Shown here: piece by piece, positions 39,633-51,912 of the stretch
Numbering within the stretch: position 1 is the stretch's first letter
How the letters are laid out: each line of letters opens with the position of its first letter
Assembly: GCA_020746105.1 (NCBI GenBank)
Contig: CM036618.1
Span: 95,412,122-95,476,121, forward strand
Direction: 5' to 3'
Origin: Trogon surrucura
Taxonomy: Eukaryota; Chordata; Aves; Trogoniformes; Trogonidae
Length of the DNA stretch: 64,000 bases
Notes under the pieces: generated by a model
Seen by the model: the letters and a program-made list of their open reading frames with translations, nothing else
The model's database searches: none
What the model was told of the DNA's origin: nothing
Program-made: the position numbers and the translations under genes

Positions 39633-39668
39633 TCTAGAAATGTTGATATTCGTTTAGAAATGTTGATA
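39633..39668 (+). repeat. Two-copy tandem duplication, period 20
   Basis: TCTAGAAATGTTGATA at 39633-39648 recurs as TTTAGAAATGTTGATA at 39653-39668, with one mismatch and four intervening bases. Confidence 0.65.
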
Positions 39669-40440
39669 CTGATGTATCTTTAAAGATCAATCTGAAATAC
39701 TTTTTTTTCCTCAAGATTGATTTTCCCATCATTTAAAAAAAAAAAAGAAGCAAAACACTATCTTTTGGGATAATTTCTACAGTTCTCTTTTCGCTTGACT
39801 GCAACTGGGTGCTGTACATGGTTGAGGTAGTGATTCAATTAGGGATCCCCAAAATGTTAGTTTATTACTGTAATTTCTCTTATTATGGCTTGGCCTAAAA
39901 ATCTCCAGGTAGATCAAGATGCCAGAGTGTTAGGGTCCGTCCAAACACCTAATACACTCCTCTCTAAAGAAGCTTCTAATTTAAATAGGCAAAATACCGT
40001 GAGTAAAAAAGAAATATTAGCCCTCCATTTTGAATATGAAGAGCATGTGACGCCAAGAGGAAGCAACATGTCACCAGCTGGACAAGAACTCAGTGACAGC
40101 CAGGAACAATTCTGACTCCCTGAGAGCATATTAGGTGCAAGAACATCCTTGGCCTCTGGAAAGTTGTATTATAAATAAGTTATTCTGTACAATGAAAAAG
40201 GAAAAATAGAGGTTGTGTCTCCGTGCAATCCCAGATCCAGGATTAATTTCTTACAGTTAATGAGATGGCTAAGTAATTCCACAGGATTTCACCAAGGTAA
40301 TCAAGTCCAGACACTCAGCATCTTACAGCCTTCAGGCACTGGTGAACCCAAAGTCTTTGCTATTATCAACGCACATAGTTAAAGAGTAAGAAAGTAATTT
40401 GAAAAGTGCTTTCTGCTTAGAGCTGACACAATTATTTCCT

Positions 40441-40640
40441 AAAGCATGCCCTGGCCAGAAGTGCAGTTCAGACGGCCGGGGTATTAAAATCCTTTCTGGT
40501 TAGATGTTGCCAGTGATGCTGGTGTGTATATGCCCTTGGAGCGCCCAGGCTGTCAGCTGCAGCAGCTGCTGCTTCATTCATTATACATGAGGAGTCACAG
40601 GCAGCGTGAAGCACTGAAATTCATCCTGACAGAGTCATGA
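40441..40640. promoter_or_regulatory. Candidate conserved non-coding/enhancer-like block
   Basis: Two CAGCTG E-boxes occur at 40554-40559 and 40563-40568, nine bases start to start (close to one helical turn). They are followed by TTCATTCATTATACATGA and, further on, AGTCATGAATAAAATGTAAATA, words typical of homeodomain, POU and forkhead sites. The block is less AT-rich than its flanks and free of simple repeats. This is pattern-based inference; conservation has not been shown. Confidence 0.3.
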
Positions 40641-40680
40641 ATAAAATGTAAATATATCTCAAGAAGGAAATATTTGCAGG

Positions 40681-40736
40681 GGAATTGGAGGGAGGAGGAA
40701 AAAAAAAAAAAAACAACAAGAAAGAAAAAGAAAAAC
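40681..40736 (+). repeat. Purine-rich A-rich tract
   Basis: GGAGGGAGGAGG followed by a 15-A run and AAC/AAG/GAAA words. Low-complexity sequence with almost no pyrimidines. An A/C-rich tract follows at about 40897-40955. Confidence 0.75.
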
Positions 40737-42464
40737 TGATCAATTGTAGGAATGTAGAAGAATGAATCAGTACAGTCTCCACAGCGAACACCTGGCTCTT
40801 CTTGCCTCATTTCATCCCAACGGGAAGCAGACTCCAGAACTGCCAGCACACACCACAGTGCTGCAGCTGCCTGGGAATGTGGACACAGCAGCTCAAAAAA
40901 CAAGGCAAAACAAAAAAAAACCCCACTCAAACCAAACAAAAAACACACCAAAACCCCCATGTGTACCTAGGAATTTTTAAATACAAATGAATTGTGGGAC
41001 TAGCCTTGAGGGGCACAGAATAAGATTTGCTCTGTACTTGGATTTGGCAGAAGAGGGAAAAGCTGGTGTCCACATGCTTTTCAACTATGTCTTCCCATTG
41101 ACTCAGTGCCTAGGTAAAAAAGTGCTGGCAGTTTGGGTTGGAACTTTAAAACGAGCTACCCCCTGTCTGTATCTGGTTACTACAGAGCCATGACCATGTG
41201 AGTGTTACTCAGCTGTTCACCCAGTAAAACAGACCAATTAAATCACCTTTTGTAGAAGCATGTAATCCAGCCGGGAGGCCGTCACTTCCCAAACAGCTCA
41301 GGCTAGATTGCAAGCACTCATCACGCTGCTTAGTAGCCAGCAAGCTGCTTCAGCTCTCTGCCTCAGATTAGCTGGTCTCACAGTCCACCAGATGATATTC
41401 ATCTGTTTCACTGGGGGACGGGGAAGAATTACATGATTTTGGATTCTTGGTGAAAAGTTGTTCTCTAGATGCAAATCCTAACTAAAACACTGTATTTTCA
41501 CAGCCTTCTTCATCCCATAAGGTTTGAAAACTGCAGGTCAAATATTGCTCTCAGCTACACCCAGGCAATTCCAACCAATTTCAGTCGCAGGCAGAACAAA
41601 AATCTGCATATGCAGGGCTCAATTTAACATCACCACAATTTGTGTATGTATGGACGTGGACGGCGTGGGGGTGGCACACAGCAGCCACTCTCTGACAGCA
41701 CCAGTACCTACCCAGTGGGGCACAGGAGTGAGAAATGAAGAATCATTTTCCCAGTGGAAACTACAGGGAGAATTTTAAGCAGGCAGAATGTAATTACCTG
41801 AAATGGAATCATACGTTATACCCATCACACCATTTCACATAAAAATTTAAAGCACGATTTGCAACTGAGGAAGCTGAGGTGAATTTCTGAGTTTCATTAA
41901 TTTAGTTCCTCCTCTTTAGCATGGTGCAGACAATGAAAGGCAGATTCACTTGCAGCGAGAAGCCAGACCACCTTCTCCATGCCCTGATCTGGAGGGAGAA
42001 GCTGGGAAGTTTGTTGTGACTATTTCTGAGAGGACCTCAACTACAGCCCTTCCGTCATATTTTTGTACTGCTTTTGCTCAGTACAGCTCTGTTATCTATA
42101 CCTTACTGGATTTGTATATATTACTAAACCACAGTCCCTAGCTCCCTCTATTACAAGGCACGTGGACGCCTCAAAATCCTTAAGGCTCTTATCTTTCCAA
42201 ATAATTGCTCCTGAGATACAGACAGTTTTAAAAGCATGAATTAAGCCTCAGAAAAACTGAGAGTAAAACTCATCTCACCTAACTTTAGTAGTCTGAAATG
42301 TAGATATCTGCACCTAAGCTAGGAAAATAGGCTTTTCCTTAAGTCATTAGAGAAAAAGAGGTGCTTATAGGGCTGAACTATCCTAGATGTCGGGTTTAGA
42401 AGGGAAATTTTCTGCTATCCTTCTTTAGCTGTAAAGAAAGATTAGATAATTGCTCTGTTATTTA

Positions 42465-42560
42465 CGCCAATGCAGTCTAAACAGAAATACATAGTGAAAC
42501 TGGGAATTGAAACTACGTCTCCTAATTCATAAACAGATTTCTCATCTAGCAAGCCATGAC
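42465..42560 (+). repeat. Possible L3/MIR-like remnant
   Basis: The phrases GAAACTGGGAATTGAAACTACGTCTCCTAATTC and 'tctagcaagccatgacc' follow the order of the old amniote repeat segment 'gaactgggaattgaacccaggtctcct...ctaaccactaagccat'. Short and diverged; a suggestion rather than a firm call. Confidence 0.35.
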
Positions 42561-43039
42561 CCTATTCCTGAAACAATTATTAAAAAAGTCTTCAAAAGTA
42601 CAGTCATGCTAGGAAAATTGCCTTGAGCCCTTCACAGATGTTGTGTCCCATGTATGAATGGGTAATTCTGCGTCATCTCCCACCACGTTTTCAAAAAAAA
42701 CAACAGGCCCTGCAGTACATTGCTGAGGCAGAGGAGGGTTGCCTCCGACGCTTCTGTAGATAAAGTTTGCATATTAAACAGATAAATTTGAGTCACAGAC
42801 AATTTTCATGTGACTAAACAGGGGAATGGGGCTAGATTGATTAGTGCCTATAGACTTCTGGATCACTCTGCTAGTGTTCATCATCATATGGCAGATGAGA
42901 GAGGAATTTATTTATAATACATATCTGATGATTAAATAGACACAAAGACAATAACCAAAACCTCAGTATTATTTGACTCTTTCACCAGTGACTAAAGACG
43001 GAAAATTGCCTACACGCAACTTCAGGATGGAGGTTGGAG

Positions 43040-43372
43040 GAATAAAACTTAAAGAGGACCTAACCTTCCAGTAACCACAAGAACACAATTGAAAAGGCAG
43101 TGCCAGGCTCTTTACTGAGGAGCAAGATACGACAATGAAAGAAGTTATAAATTGAATCAGGAGAGATTCAGGCTGTGTACAAGAGGAAACTTTTTTCACA
43201 GTGAGGACGGCCAAGGATTGGAGGAGTCCCCATCTTTGGAATCTTTCAAGACCTGACTGGGAAAAGCTCTGACCAAGCTGGTCTGACCTCACAGCTGACC
43301 CTGTTTTGAGCACGGAGTTGGTCTAGAGACCTCCTAAATTCCTTTCTAAAATATATTGTTCTGTGATGGTGT
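43040..43372 (+). mobile_element. CR1: Old CR1 LINE 3' fragment, plus strand
   Basis: Decayed CR1 3' end. ORF2 tail traces include 'ttcaggctgtgtacaagaggaaacttttttcacagtgagg', 'ggagtccccatctttggaa' and 'tttcaagacctgactggga'. The ending 'ttggtctagagacctcctaaattcctttc' is followed by ATTGTTCTGTGATGGTGTGAT. It uses the TTCTGTGAT form of the terminal repeat, like the worn end of the copy at 4920-5948, rather than TTCTATGAT. Small insertions and stops break every frame. It lies about 660 bases upstream of another CR1 in the same direction but of a different subfamily, so they are separate insertions. Confidence 0.85.
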
Positions 43373-44035
43373 GATAAAAATGTTGATTATGGATAGCTTC
43401 CCATACCTTAACAAGGCATTTAGAGAGTAAATAAGTGTGATGCTTATTGAAGTTTCATGTGAAGTAAAAATAGAGATCCATCAGAGCAGCCAGTAACCAG
43501 ATCTTCTCAGTCCTCTGTGTGATGTGTACAACAAAGACAGCAGAGATTCAAAATTGCGTTTTGTAGTTCCTAGCTCCTTAAGAAGACTCATTGATTGAGC
43601 AGCCACAGTAATGAAAACTAGCTTGAGAAATCTTTGTAGCACTTGAGAGGTCAAAGAGGTGGCTGGTGTGATGATGAAAGCAGTGGCTGTGACTTTTGTC
43701 CCCAGTGCCTCAAGCTGCAGAGAGCACAATTTGCATGAGAGGGATCCGACCTTAACTTTCTACAGAGAAAGCAAATAGTGGGGATATCTGTGCTTTCTGA
43801 GAAAAACTTAATGAACTTTACAAAGTGCTTTCAAGAACAGAACATTACTTTCCCTGTATGGAGGAATGCCTTACCTTGCAATATATTCTAAAAACAATAT
43901 TTTATTTTTTTAAAATAGAAGTCAGTAGCAAATTCCATGAACAGCCAGAATTTTAATCCTTTTGGACCTACCCAGGTATCGCATGTTCCAGAATCATCCA
44001 AGATTTCCTTCGGTTGATTCTAACTCACAGTGGTT
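43373..44035. other. Spacer between two CR1 fragments; no gene seen
   Basis: An 82-codon minus-strand open frame (43729-43481) is the only notable frame and is not recognised. No repeat or RNA gene is visible. Confidence 0.55.
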
Positions 44036-44608
44036 CCTGAAGAGAAGGAAGTCCCCCTGTACTCAGCACTGGTGAGAACACACCTCAAATTCTGTGTTCA
44101 GTTTTGGGCCCCTTACTACAAGCAACACATTGAGATGCTGGAGAGTCTCCAGAGAAGGACAATAAAGACAGTGAAGGGACTCAAGAACAAGTCTTACAAG
44201 GAGCAGCTGAGAGAAGTGGGGTTGTTTAGCCCAGGGAAAAGGAGAGCTTACCAGGGGGGACCTTACCACTCTCTACAATTCCCTGAAAGGACATTGCAGT
44301 GAGAAGGTGGTCCACCTTTTCTCCCATGTAACAAGTGATAGGACAAGAGGAAATGGCCTCAACTTACAGCAGGGTAGGTTTCAACTGGATATTAGGAAAA
44401 ACTTCTTCACTTAGAGGGTTGTCAAGCATTGGAATAGGGTGCCTAGGGAAGTGTTTGAGTCACCATCCCTGGAGGTATTTCAAAGACATGTAGATGTGCT
44501 GTTTAGTGACATGGTTTAGTGATGGACCTGGCAGTGCTAGGTTAATGGTTGGACTCAATGATCTTAAAGGTCTTCTCCAATTTAAATTATTCTATGATTC
44601 TATAAATA
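44036..44608 (+). mobile_element. CR1: CR1 LINE 3' fragment, plus strand, older subfamily
   Basis: Plus-strand CR1 tail. The peptide from about 44042 reads [20 protein letters not shown] and MLESLQRRTIKTVKGL, then [13 protein letters not shown], before the frame breaks near 44250. Decayed DNA of the last ORF2 segment ('ggatattaggaaaaacttcttcac', 'aagcattggaatagggtgcc') and a 3' end 'ttggactcaatgatcttaaaggtc' follow, closing with ATTCTATGATTCTAT at 44589-44603. The 3' end is closely similar to the minus-strand fragment at 61649-61771, so the two belong to one subfamily. The 5' boundary is approximate. Confidence 0.93.
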
Positions 44609-47600
44609 ATGTATTTTTCTTTTGTGTATCAGTTTGTTTTCATGGAAAATTACAGGAACTACTTGGCTGAAAAAGTGAAAAAATGTTATGTCAGCATTTG
44701 ATGCAGAACTGGATTATTCATCCATGGTGTCACTGAATCTGTATCCCTAGGGTCTTTCATTCTTGCGTAGTCCAATTAGGCACAGATATACCTGCAAAAC
44801 AGCTGCAAAAAACATTGAATCCATTGTGTTCAGGAGATATCTTTGCATCCCTACTCATTCCTGTTTCATTATGACTTTTTTAATTGTGTATTAAATCACT
44901 CGGCTGGCCAGCAGGACATCCACAGGAATGCAGAAGGCACGTTCACACCTCATGGGGAGTTTTTACCCGGTTTAACTGGAAAAAAGTTCTACATTGTACT
45001 CTTTCTCAAGTTGTGCTTGCAAGAGGAGGAAAACTCCTCTAGCAGAGAAAACTGTGAAGCTGAAGGACAAGTCATAAAGCCATTGAAATGGAAAATTAGA
45101 AAGCAGTATAAATAGGCTCTTTGGAGGAAAATAGGTCTTCTCTGCTATAGTGAGCATGAATAAACAATAAAAGATTATGTCAATAAGGAAAACACTTGCT
45201 AGAGAAGGCCTTTCCTCTTCAGTTGCAAAGCTTTCATCAGGAGGCAGTGGTGTAGAGGCAGAGAATTAACCTTGGTAGATTCTTTGGATGTGTTAATCTG
45301 ATTTATCACCACTTTTCCTCTCCCTAAAATAATAGATATGGTACCTCGTCTAATGATGAATATTTGATCCTGACAGATGCAGGAGTAGGGGAGGTGACTA
45401 CTTTTCCAGCACTACATAAAGAAACTTGGAAGAGCAGGAGCTCTGCCCTGTCAGTTTCTGTTAAAGATACAGTGTGGCAACCAAATTTGAAAACGTCAGC
45501 TCTTCTAAACCATGTTTCTTAGGAGCACCTTAAATTCTTAAATTATTCAACTTCAGATAAGTGATCTACCTTTCTCAGAAGAGATTTGAGAGTTCATATT
45601 AAAGAAATGCACAGGTGAACCAGAACAGCACAAAAAAAAAAAAAAAAAAAAAAAAGTTTAGCTTCTGACACATTGCTTCAGATTCACAAATGGTATAAAC
45701 TAGCAGAATTACCATGAAGTTATGTTAGTTACACATTAAATGACTGAAACTTCCAACTTTGGGGAAGAAAAACTAAATCTAAGATTATTTTTCTTCCTTT
45801 CTTTTTGGTTATCAAAAAGGAATATTTTTTTTCTGAAAAAAAATTTGGATGGAAAAGTAATCACTTCATTTTCCAGAAATGACTGTATTTTTAATTTGCT
45901 TTTTCTGTCAGATAAGAAAGAAGATGGAAACATTTTAAAACACAGGAAATATTTTTAATACAATTTCCACCCAATTACAAACTTGGTTTATATTTGAATT
46001 ATTGTAGCCATTTTATTTTAATCTGGAATAAAGGCAAAAGACATACCTCCAAAATAAAAGGAAAGGCTAGGACTAACTAAAATTTCACATAGAAACAAGC
46101 TAAGTCATCAAGAACCTGGAAACTGTCTCTTGTGAGGAGATTGAGAAGAATGAGAAAAAAGATTCAAGAAAGCCTATGAATTATGATGAGATAAGCCAGT
46201 AATATAATGTTGTGTAAAATCTTAATTATGTTTTTAGTATCTCTTTTAACAGCCAAATGCACAGCAGTATGCTCAGGAATGCAGGCCATACACACACAGA
46301 AAAAAACCCAAACAAATATATCCTGGAAAACAGTGGCTTATAAATAAGCCTCCAGGCTACGAGTAATATGTGGTTATAATACTCGGATTTGAGCTTCCAA
46401 AAGGGTGCATGGCAGTGAAGACTAACAAGTGGTGTGGTTAGATCCCCCATTATTAAAGGAAAACGATAGAATAAAGATTTTTTTTTTTTAAATCAACTGT
46501 GTCTCTCCTTGTTCAGGCTCATTTCATAGCATATTTCTAGACACCTGTATATTCTAGATCTCCTTAGCTGGATACAGCATTATGTCATGAACTTAAGATT
46601 TTAGCTCTATGAATATAGAGTTTCATTTTTCAAAATTCCCCTTTTTCCATTGAAGTCTAATGCTGTACTCAGGATTGATTCCATTTTACTTTCCAAAGAC
46701 TTTTGCCACCCTTTCCTATCAGCTTCTACCTCCTCAGTAAAATATTGAGACAATTAGGTATAATGCTCTTGCCAAGCTTTAACAAGAACCAAGTTGTTGC
46801 TGGTAACAAGAGACTGACATTTTCTTTTTATGCCATCTGCAAACTATGCTAGAGTAGACTTTCACTTGATTTCTCTATCCATAAAACTTATGCCCTTCAT
46901 TCTTTTTAAATGAAAGAAAGCTGGGATTCATGTATCTGACAGCTCTACTTTAGCAGTGATAGATACAGTTTATTCAATCTGAGATATCATCAGCTGAGGG
47001 TGAGAGTGTTAATTGACTACAAATATTGGGAGAGAAGCACTTTCAGGTTCTTTAGAAGCCTTGAGTGGAAGAACAAGAGCCACAGGTTAGCTCCCATAAA
47101 ACTGGGTTCCTCATCACCATCATCGCCACCATTGTCTGAATTTCTTCAATAGGAAGAAAAAGCACATGGAATATAAGCTATTTCTGAGGATAATAATGAA
47201 AAACACAGCTTGTGAGACAGAGCATGAGGTCAAGCTTAAGGTTGTAATGAAAAGAGGCAATTTTCTCTGCTCATTACATCTCTTTTCATGAAAGGGGCTT
47301 TATTCTCCATTCCCATTTTTTGTATTTATATTTTTTCTTTCCACTTAGAATGATTTTTAGTACTGAAAATGAAAATGCAAAACTTAATAATCCACAGCAT
47401 TTTTTGGATGAGTGCAATGGCGTTTAACATTGATTTTTTTTCAGGACTGAAATAGTTTTGCTAGTCCCCTTGCTATTAACTTCCCTCTTCAACTGCAAAG
47501 GTTTACTGGTACCTCAAATCTCCATCCATTCCTTTCCATTCTGTCTTTAGAGAGAAAACTTTTCTCTTGGAACTTGCTAGCTACTATCATGCCTTATCTG

Positions 47601-50600
47601 TCTTCTATCTTTTTAAGAGATCAGCTCAGTGGTTAGCAAAAATTAAGTACAATGCAATCAAATAAAGTTGTAACCACACTACAGCTGAGAGAGATGGCAA
47701 TCATGAAATCGTATGAGCTAGGTTTAATTGAGCCAGACTGATTTATAGTTACAGAAGAAAAACAGGAAAAAGGTGTCCAATTTTCCCTTCCACCTCATGA
47801 GCACTGTCTGGAGTAGCTGGAATACTTGCCTGACTGGAAAAAGAAGGACATGGGCGTTGTAGGTCTGACAAAGTTGACTGACACTTGGAAATTGCAGACC
47901 AGCAGTGACTGCTTACTCAATTTGATCAGCAAAGTAAGCATGCAAAAAATGTGAAGCCCCTAAACTGTATCAGAAGTCCCATACATGGATAGTTCCAACA
48001 ATATAGTAGCCTCACCCTGATACACCCTGAAGAACTTCAGCCACAAAGCATGGACCTCTCGTCTACATTAGTAGTCCTAGGATGTGGGCTCAGCTCACTG
48101 CAGCACTGAGAACAAAAGTTTTGGGTAAAATTTGGAATTTCAGCACCTCTTCTCTCACTCTAGCTGGGATCAAATCTGAGAATTTGTTCATACTTCAGTG
48201 CTACTAACTTTGCTGAACACAGCAGCTTGTGCCATGAGTGACATGGCAAAAAACTTGACAAGAACAGCAAACTAATGTACTTTTTTGCTTTGCGGAAGAT
48301 GACGGGAATTCAAAAGCAAAAGAATGACCTCAGCAGCTATGTTTCCTTCCTTAGATTCTCTGTGTAAGGAAAGAGAACTGCTTGTTAATTCTGTATATTT
48401 ACTTATTAATAGAACAACTTATGCTAGCCTGAAATTACTTCAGAGAAATACAACTTAGCAGATACATTATTTTCTTTGATGTGATCAGAATTTTATTTTA
48501 CGTATGTGTCAGAGTCACCTGGCTGGTGCCAAGTATCTTTCTGGTTCAGTATCCTTCTCTTCCTTTTATTGCAACTCAGAAGATATCACAACAGTCTCAG
48601 CTACCCCTGAGACACATTTGGGCAGTGTCTTTCCTGCACTAGAACATGCTTGTTACTAAATATTATAAGAGAAGGGACTGAGATGCTGGATTAGGAGTAT
48701 TTTCTCTAATTTGATGGGCTAGTTGACATCTATGGGACAGGATGTGTAGAGACTGAGGGAAAGCAAATGAAATCATGCTCCTCTTGCCTTTGGGAGGGCC
48801 TGTACACAGCTATCAGCACGAGAGCTGTGAAGAATTACCAATACTTCTCTTGTGCTCCAAGGCTTCAGAGTGGGAGTGTTAATTAAGGGAGATTCAGACC
48901 TTACAGTCCTCGCTTTACACTTAGTTTGGTGGGCAGGGAGCGGAGGAATGCCAGTAAAACACAGTTAGATCACTGACCCAACCTGGGCCGTTCTTAGCAA
49001 GGCAGCTGTCAGCAGCTCCAGCTCTCTGGTATAAGGCAGGTACAAGGTCTGAAGAGGTACTGAGGGCTACTGCTCCTTCCTGTTAATGCATGCAACCCTG
49101 GTGAGCCATCCACCCCAGGGGTCAGTTGTGTGGTTTTGGCCACCAAAACATGAGCTTTGGCCCACCCTGCTGCTGGAGGGTCAGCAGATGATCAGTCCCT
49201 CGAGGCAGAAAACCATTGGGCTCTGCTGACCAGTTTTACTTTGTTCACATGGGTAGTACAGAAAGTAGAGTTCAGAAGTGCCTTAAGAATTTGGTTTGTT
49301 ACAGCATTTTCATTCCTACAAAGGCTTTGAAAACCTCCCCTCAGGGCCTGGGGTTGCTCCTACTTTAAGTCCAGCAGAGGTTGACATGAAGGCGTCCACT
49401 GCACTGTTCCTGTGATAACCTAAACACTAAGGAAAATGGAGATAAGGCAGAAAGAAATCCCAATCCCTGTTGTTTCTACCTAATTACAGGTCTTACAGAA
49501 CATTTGTATGTTGTTGCTTTCTCAGTGGGTGAATCCATGCACACTTATCTAGACAACACAGAGGTTTCTGTCTCTTTTGGGTGTTAATCCTTAATTAATA
49601 GTTCATCATTAAGGAGTTCTTTATGCAGTGAGAACATGGATCAGATACTACCTCCAGTTACATTGGTGTCACTTCACGAATGTACACCTCTGCAACCCAG
49701 CTCAGGATGCAGCCCATTGTCAGAATTCAAAGACACATAGAGACATGCATGTACGAATTAGTAAGTGATCCAGGTGTTCCTTCGGGAGTTTAATCTAAGT
49801 CTTACGCACCATATAACTGAAATGTGAAGCAGATACCTAATAATAGATCTGTATTCTAATACCATCTGCTCAGACCAAATACCCATAACAAACTGTATCT
49901 GCCTGCGTTTCATGCATTTCTGCAGTTTCAGCCTTTCCAAGGCTCCTTCTCCAGGTTGAAAGAATAAATCCCTGTCATGTTCACCCAAAGCAAAGCATTA
50001 GGCCATCAGCCATCTGTTGTTTATTTGTGAGATTATCTTATCTCTGCTGAGCCTCAGCATCTTGGCACACGATGTAACTCAACCACGTACCACCTCTCTC
50101 TCTTCTCATAGCAAGACATTAAAGATGTCCTGTTAAATCAGCCCAAATATCTAAAAGACGGTGATGAATCTCAAATGTGCTTTAACAATACAGAGTCAAC
50201 AAGACATTTCATTTCACTCAGACTAGAACAATTGATTATTTTAAAAATATCCTTACTGAAGTTTAATGACTGTGAAAGGAACTATCCCCTCAGTTTTCAA
50301 AACAGCAAACAGGCTCCTTCATTTCCTGCAAAACACACAGTACTGCAAACTGTTTAGAAGTGTGTTTTCCTTTCTCCTTCTAATGAGTCTCTATTTTTGA
50401 CAGAGGGCTTGGTAATGGCACTTAGTCCTTACCTGTTTTAAAGAGAGTAAGCAGCTGTACAGACCAAAACATTATCAAGGTCTGTAAGTATTCATAATGT
50501 ACACTGGAGACTAAATGCTAATTGAGAGCTGGCTCTGAACTAAGCTCAAGCACTAACACCGTTGTCTCTAGTGTAGTAGTCAGTGGACTCATCTTTGGAG

Positions 50601-50995
50601 AAGTTGATGGACCTTAGGCACTCAAACTGGTCCTTCCGTTAGCTCAACAAAGTAGGATGCTACTTGGTTTCTGCGGAGTCATTAAATGACAGAGAGTTTC
50701 AATAGCATTAAGTTAGTTTGCTAACCAACAACTAGGAAGCAAATGGGATTAACAAGTTTCTGCAGATGTCTTTTATACAATGGCTGCATGATTCAAAATG
50801 TTTATAATAGAAGGGATATTTTTTTCATTTTCCCCACCCCATCCCCCTCACTATTCAAAACAACAAGTGCTTGTTATCTCCTTCTACTTCTGTGATAAAC
50901 AGCCTTTTCACCATGAACTCTGAGGGGCTGACTGGAGCAACTGATCAGTGTACAATAGAGAGGAGTCCCTTCCTCAAACAGCAGTGTCAGCACAG
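44609..50995. other. No gene seen; AT-rich DNA
   Basis: Open frames are short and unrecognised, the two near 45740-45958 being low-complexity and present on both strands. A 24-A tract sits at 45632-45655. Between about 46500 and 49700 almost no frame exceeds 60 codons in any reading frame. The segment around 48700-49450 is less AT-rich but holds no recognisable exon. A (CATCAC)-like ATCACCATCATCGCCACCAT stretch lies near 47113-47132. Confidence 0.6.
45632..45655 (+). repeat. Poly(A) tract of 24
   Basis: An uninterrupted run of 24 A, the longest pure A run in the window. The sequence upstream was checked for a retrocopy and none was recognised. Confidence 0.88.
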
Positions 50996-51817
50996 AAATC
51001 ACAGAACCACAAGAGTGTTTGGGGTTGGAAGGGACCTCAAAAGATCATCTAGTCCAAACCCCCCTGCCAAAACAGGATCACCTAGAGTAGGTCACACAAG
51101 AATGCGTCAAGGCGGGTTTTGAATGTCTCCAGAGAAGGAGACTCCACAATGTCTCTGGGCAGCCTGTTCCAGTGTTCTGTCACCCTCACAGTTAAGAAGT
51201 TTTTTTTAATATTTTTGTGGAACCACCTATGTTCCAACTTGTACCCATTGCCCCTTTTCCTGTCATTGGACATCACTGAAAAGAGCCTGGCTCCGTCCTC
51301 CTGACACTCACCCTTGACATATTTATAAACATTAATGAGGTCACCCCTCAGCTTCCTCCTCTCCAAGCTAAAGAGACCCAGCTCCTTCAGCCTTTCCTCA
51401 TAAGGGAGATGTTCCACTCCCTTCACCATCTTTGTGGCTCTGTGCTGGACTCTCTCAAGCAGCTCCCTGTCCTTCTTGAACTGAGGGGCCCAGAACTGGA
51501 CACAATATTCCAGATGTGGCCTCACCAGGGCAGAGAAGACGGAGAGGAGGACCTCTCTCAACCTACTAGCTACTCTCCTTCTACTACACCCCAGGATGCC
51601 ACTGGCCTTCTTGGCCACGAGGGCACATTGCTGGCTCGTGGTCATCCTGCTGTCCACTAGAATCCCCCGGTCCCTTTCCCCTGCGCTGCTGTCCAGCAGG
51701 TCAGTCCCCAACCTATATTGGCACATGGGGTTATTCTTTCCCAAGTGCAAAACTCTACACCTGTCCTTTTTGAACTTCACCAGACTTCTCCCCGCCCAGC
51801 CCTCCGGCCTGTCTAGG
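50996..51817 (-). mobile_element. CR1: CR1 LINE, 0.8 kb, uninterrupted ORF2 tail, minus strand
   Basis: Read on the minus strand, the element begins abruptly within ORF2 at [15 protein letters not shown] (just inside 51817). It continues without a stop or shift for about 240 codons to the normal end (LDAFLCDLL, stop at 51084-51082), followed by the CR1 3' untranslated region and a worn terminal repeat near 50996-51010. Conserved pieces include [43 protein letters not shown] and [20 protein letters not shown]. The reverse transcriptase itself lies outside the truncated copy. The unbroken frame suggests a relatively young insertion. Its 5' junction abuts a TA microsatellite at 51818. Confidence 0.96.
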
Positions 51818-51912
51818 TATAGTGTGTATATATATATATACACACTATATATACATACACACTATATATATATATACACTATATATAGTATATATATAGT
51901 ATATATAGGTAT
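51818..51912. repeat. TA/CA-rich microsatellite with internal palindromes
   Basis: About 95 bases of alternating TATATA, TACACAC and ACTATATATAGT words. ACTATATATAGT and neighbouring TATATAGTATATATA units are self-complementary, so the tract could form cruciform-like structures. It directly joins the 5'-truncated end of the CR1 copy at 50996-51817. Confidence 0.9.

Larger units (their letters stand above)
30621..42464. other. 12-kb stretch with no recognisable gene
   Basis: This is the longest stretch without a CR1 copy. No exon, RNA gene or transposon is recognised. The larger open frames (34050-34373 plus; 38482-38072 minus, 136 codons; 40960-40595 minus, 121 codons) lack known domains. 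The last runs through an A/T homopolymer tract. Homopolymer and A-rich tracts occur near 33439-33470, 36621-36648 and 40681-40736, and a period-20 duplication at 39633-39668. A tRNA B-box-like GGTTCAAATCC at 36446-36456 has no partner A box. A candidate regulatory block at 40441-40640 is listed separately. Confidence 0.6.

Noticed and set aside
40595..40960. 121-codon minus-strand open frame with a phenylalanine-rich stretch
   Set aside because: The frame runs through a long A/T homopolymer tract and is a low-complexity artefact.
45632..45655. 24-A run as a processed pseudogene tail
   Set aside because: The upstream few hundred bases show no coding similarity, no polyadenylation signal at the right spacing and no target duplication that I could see.
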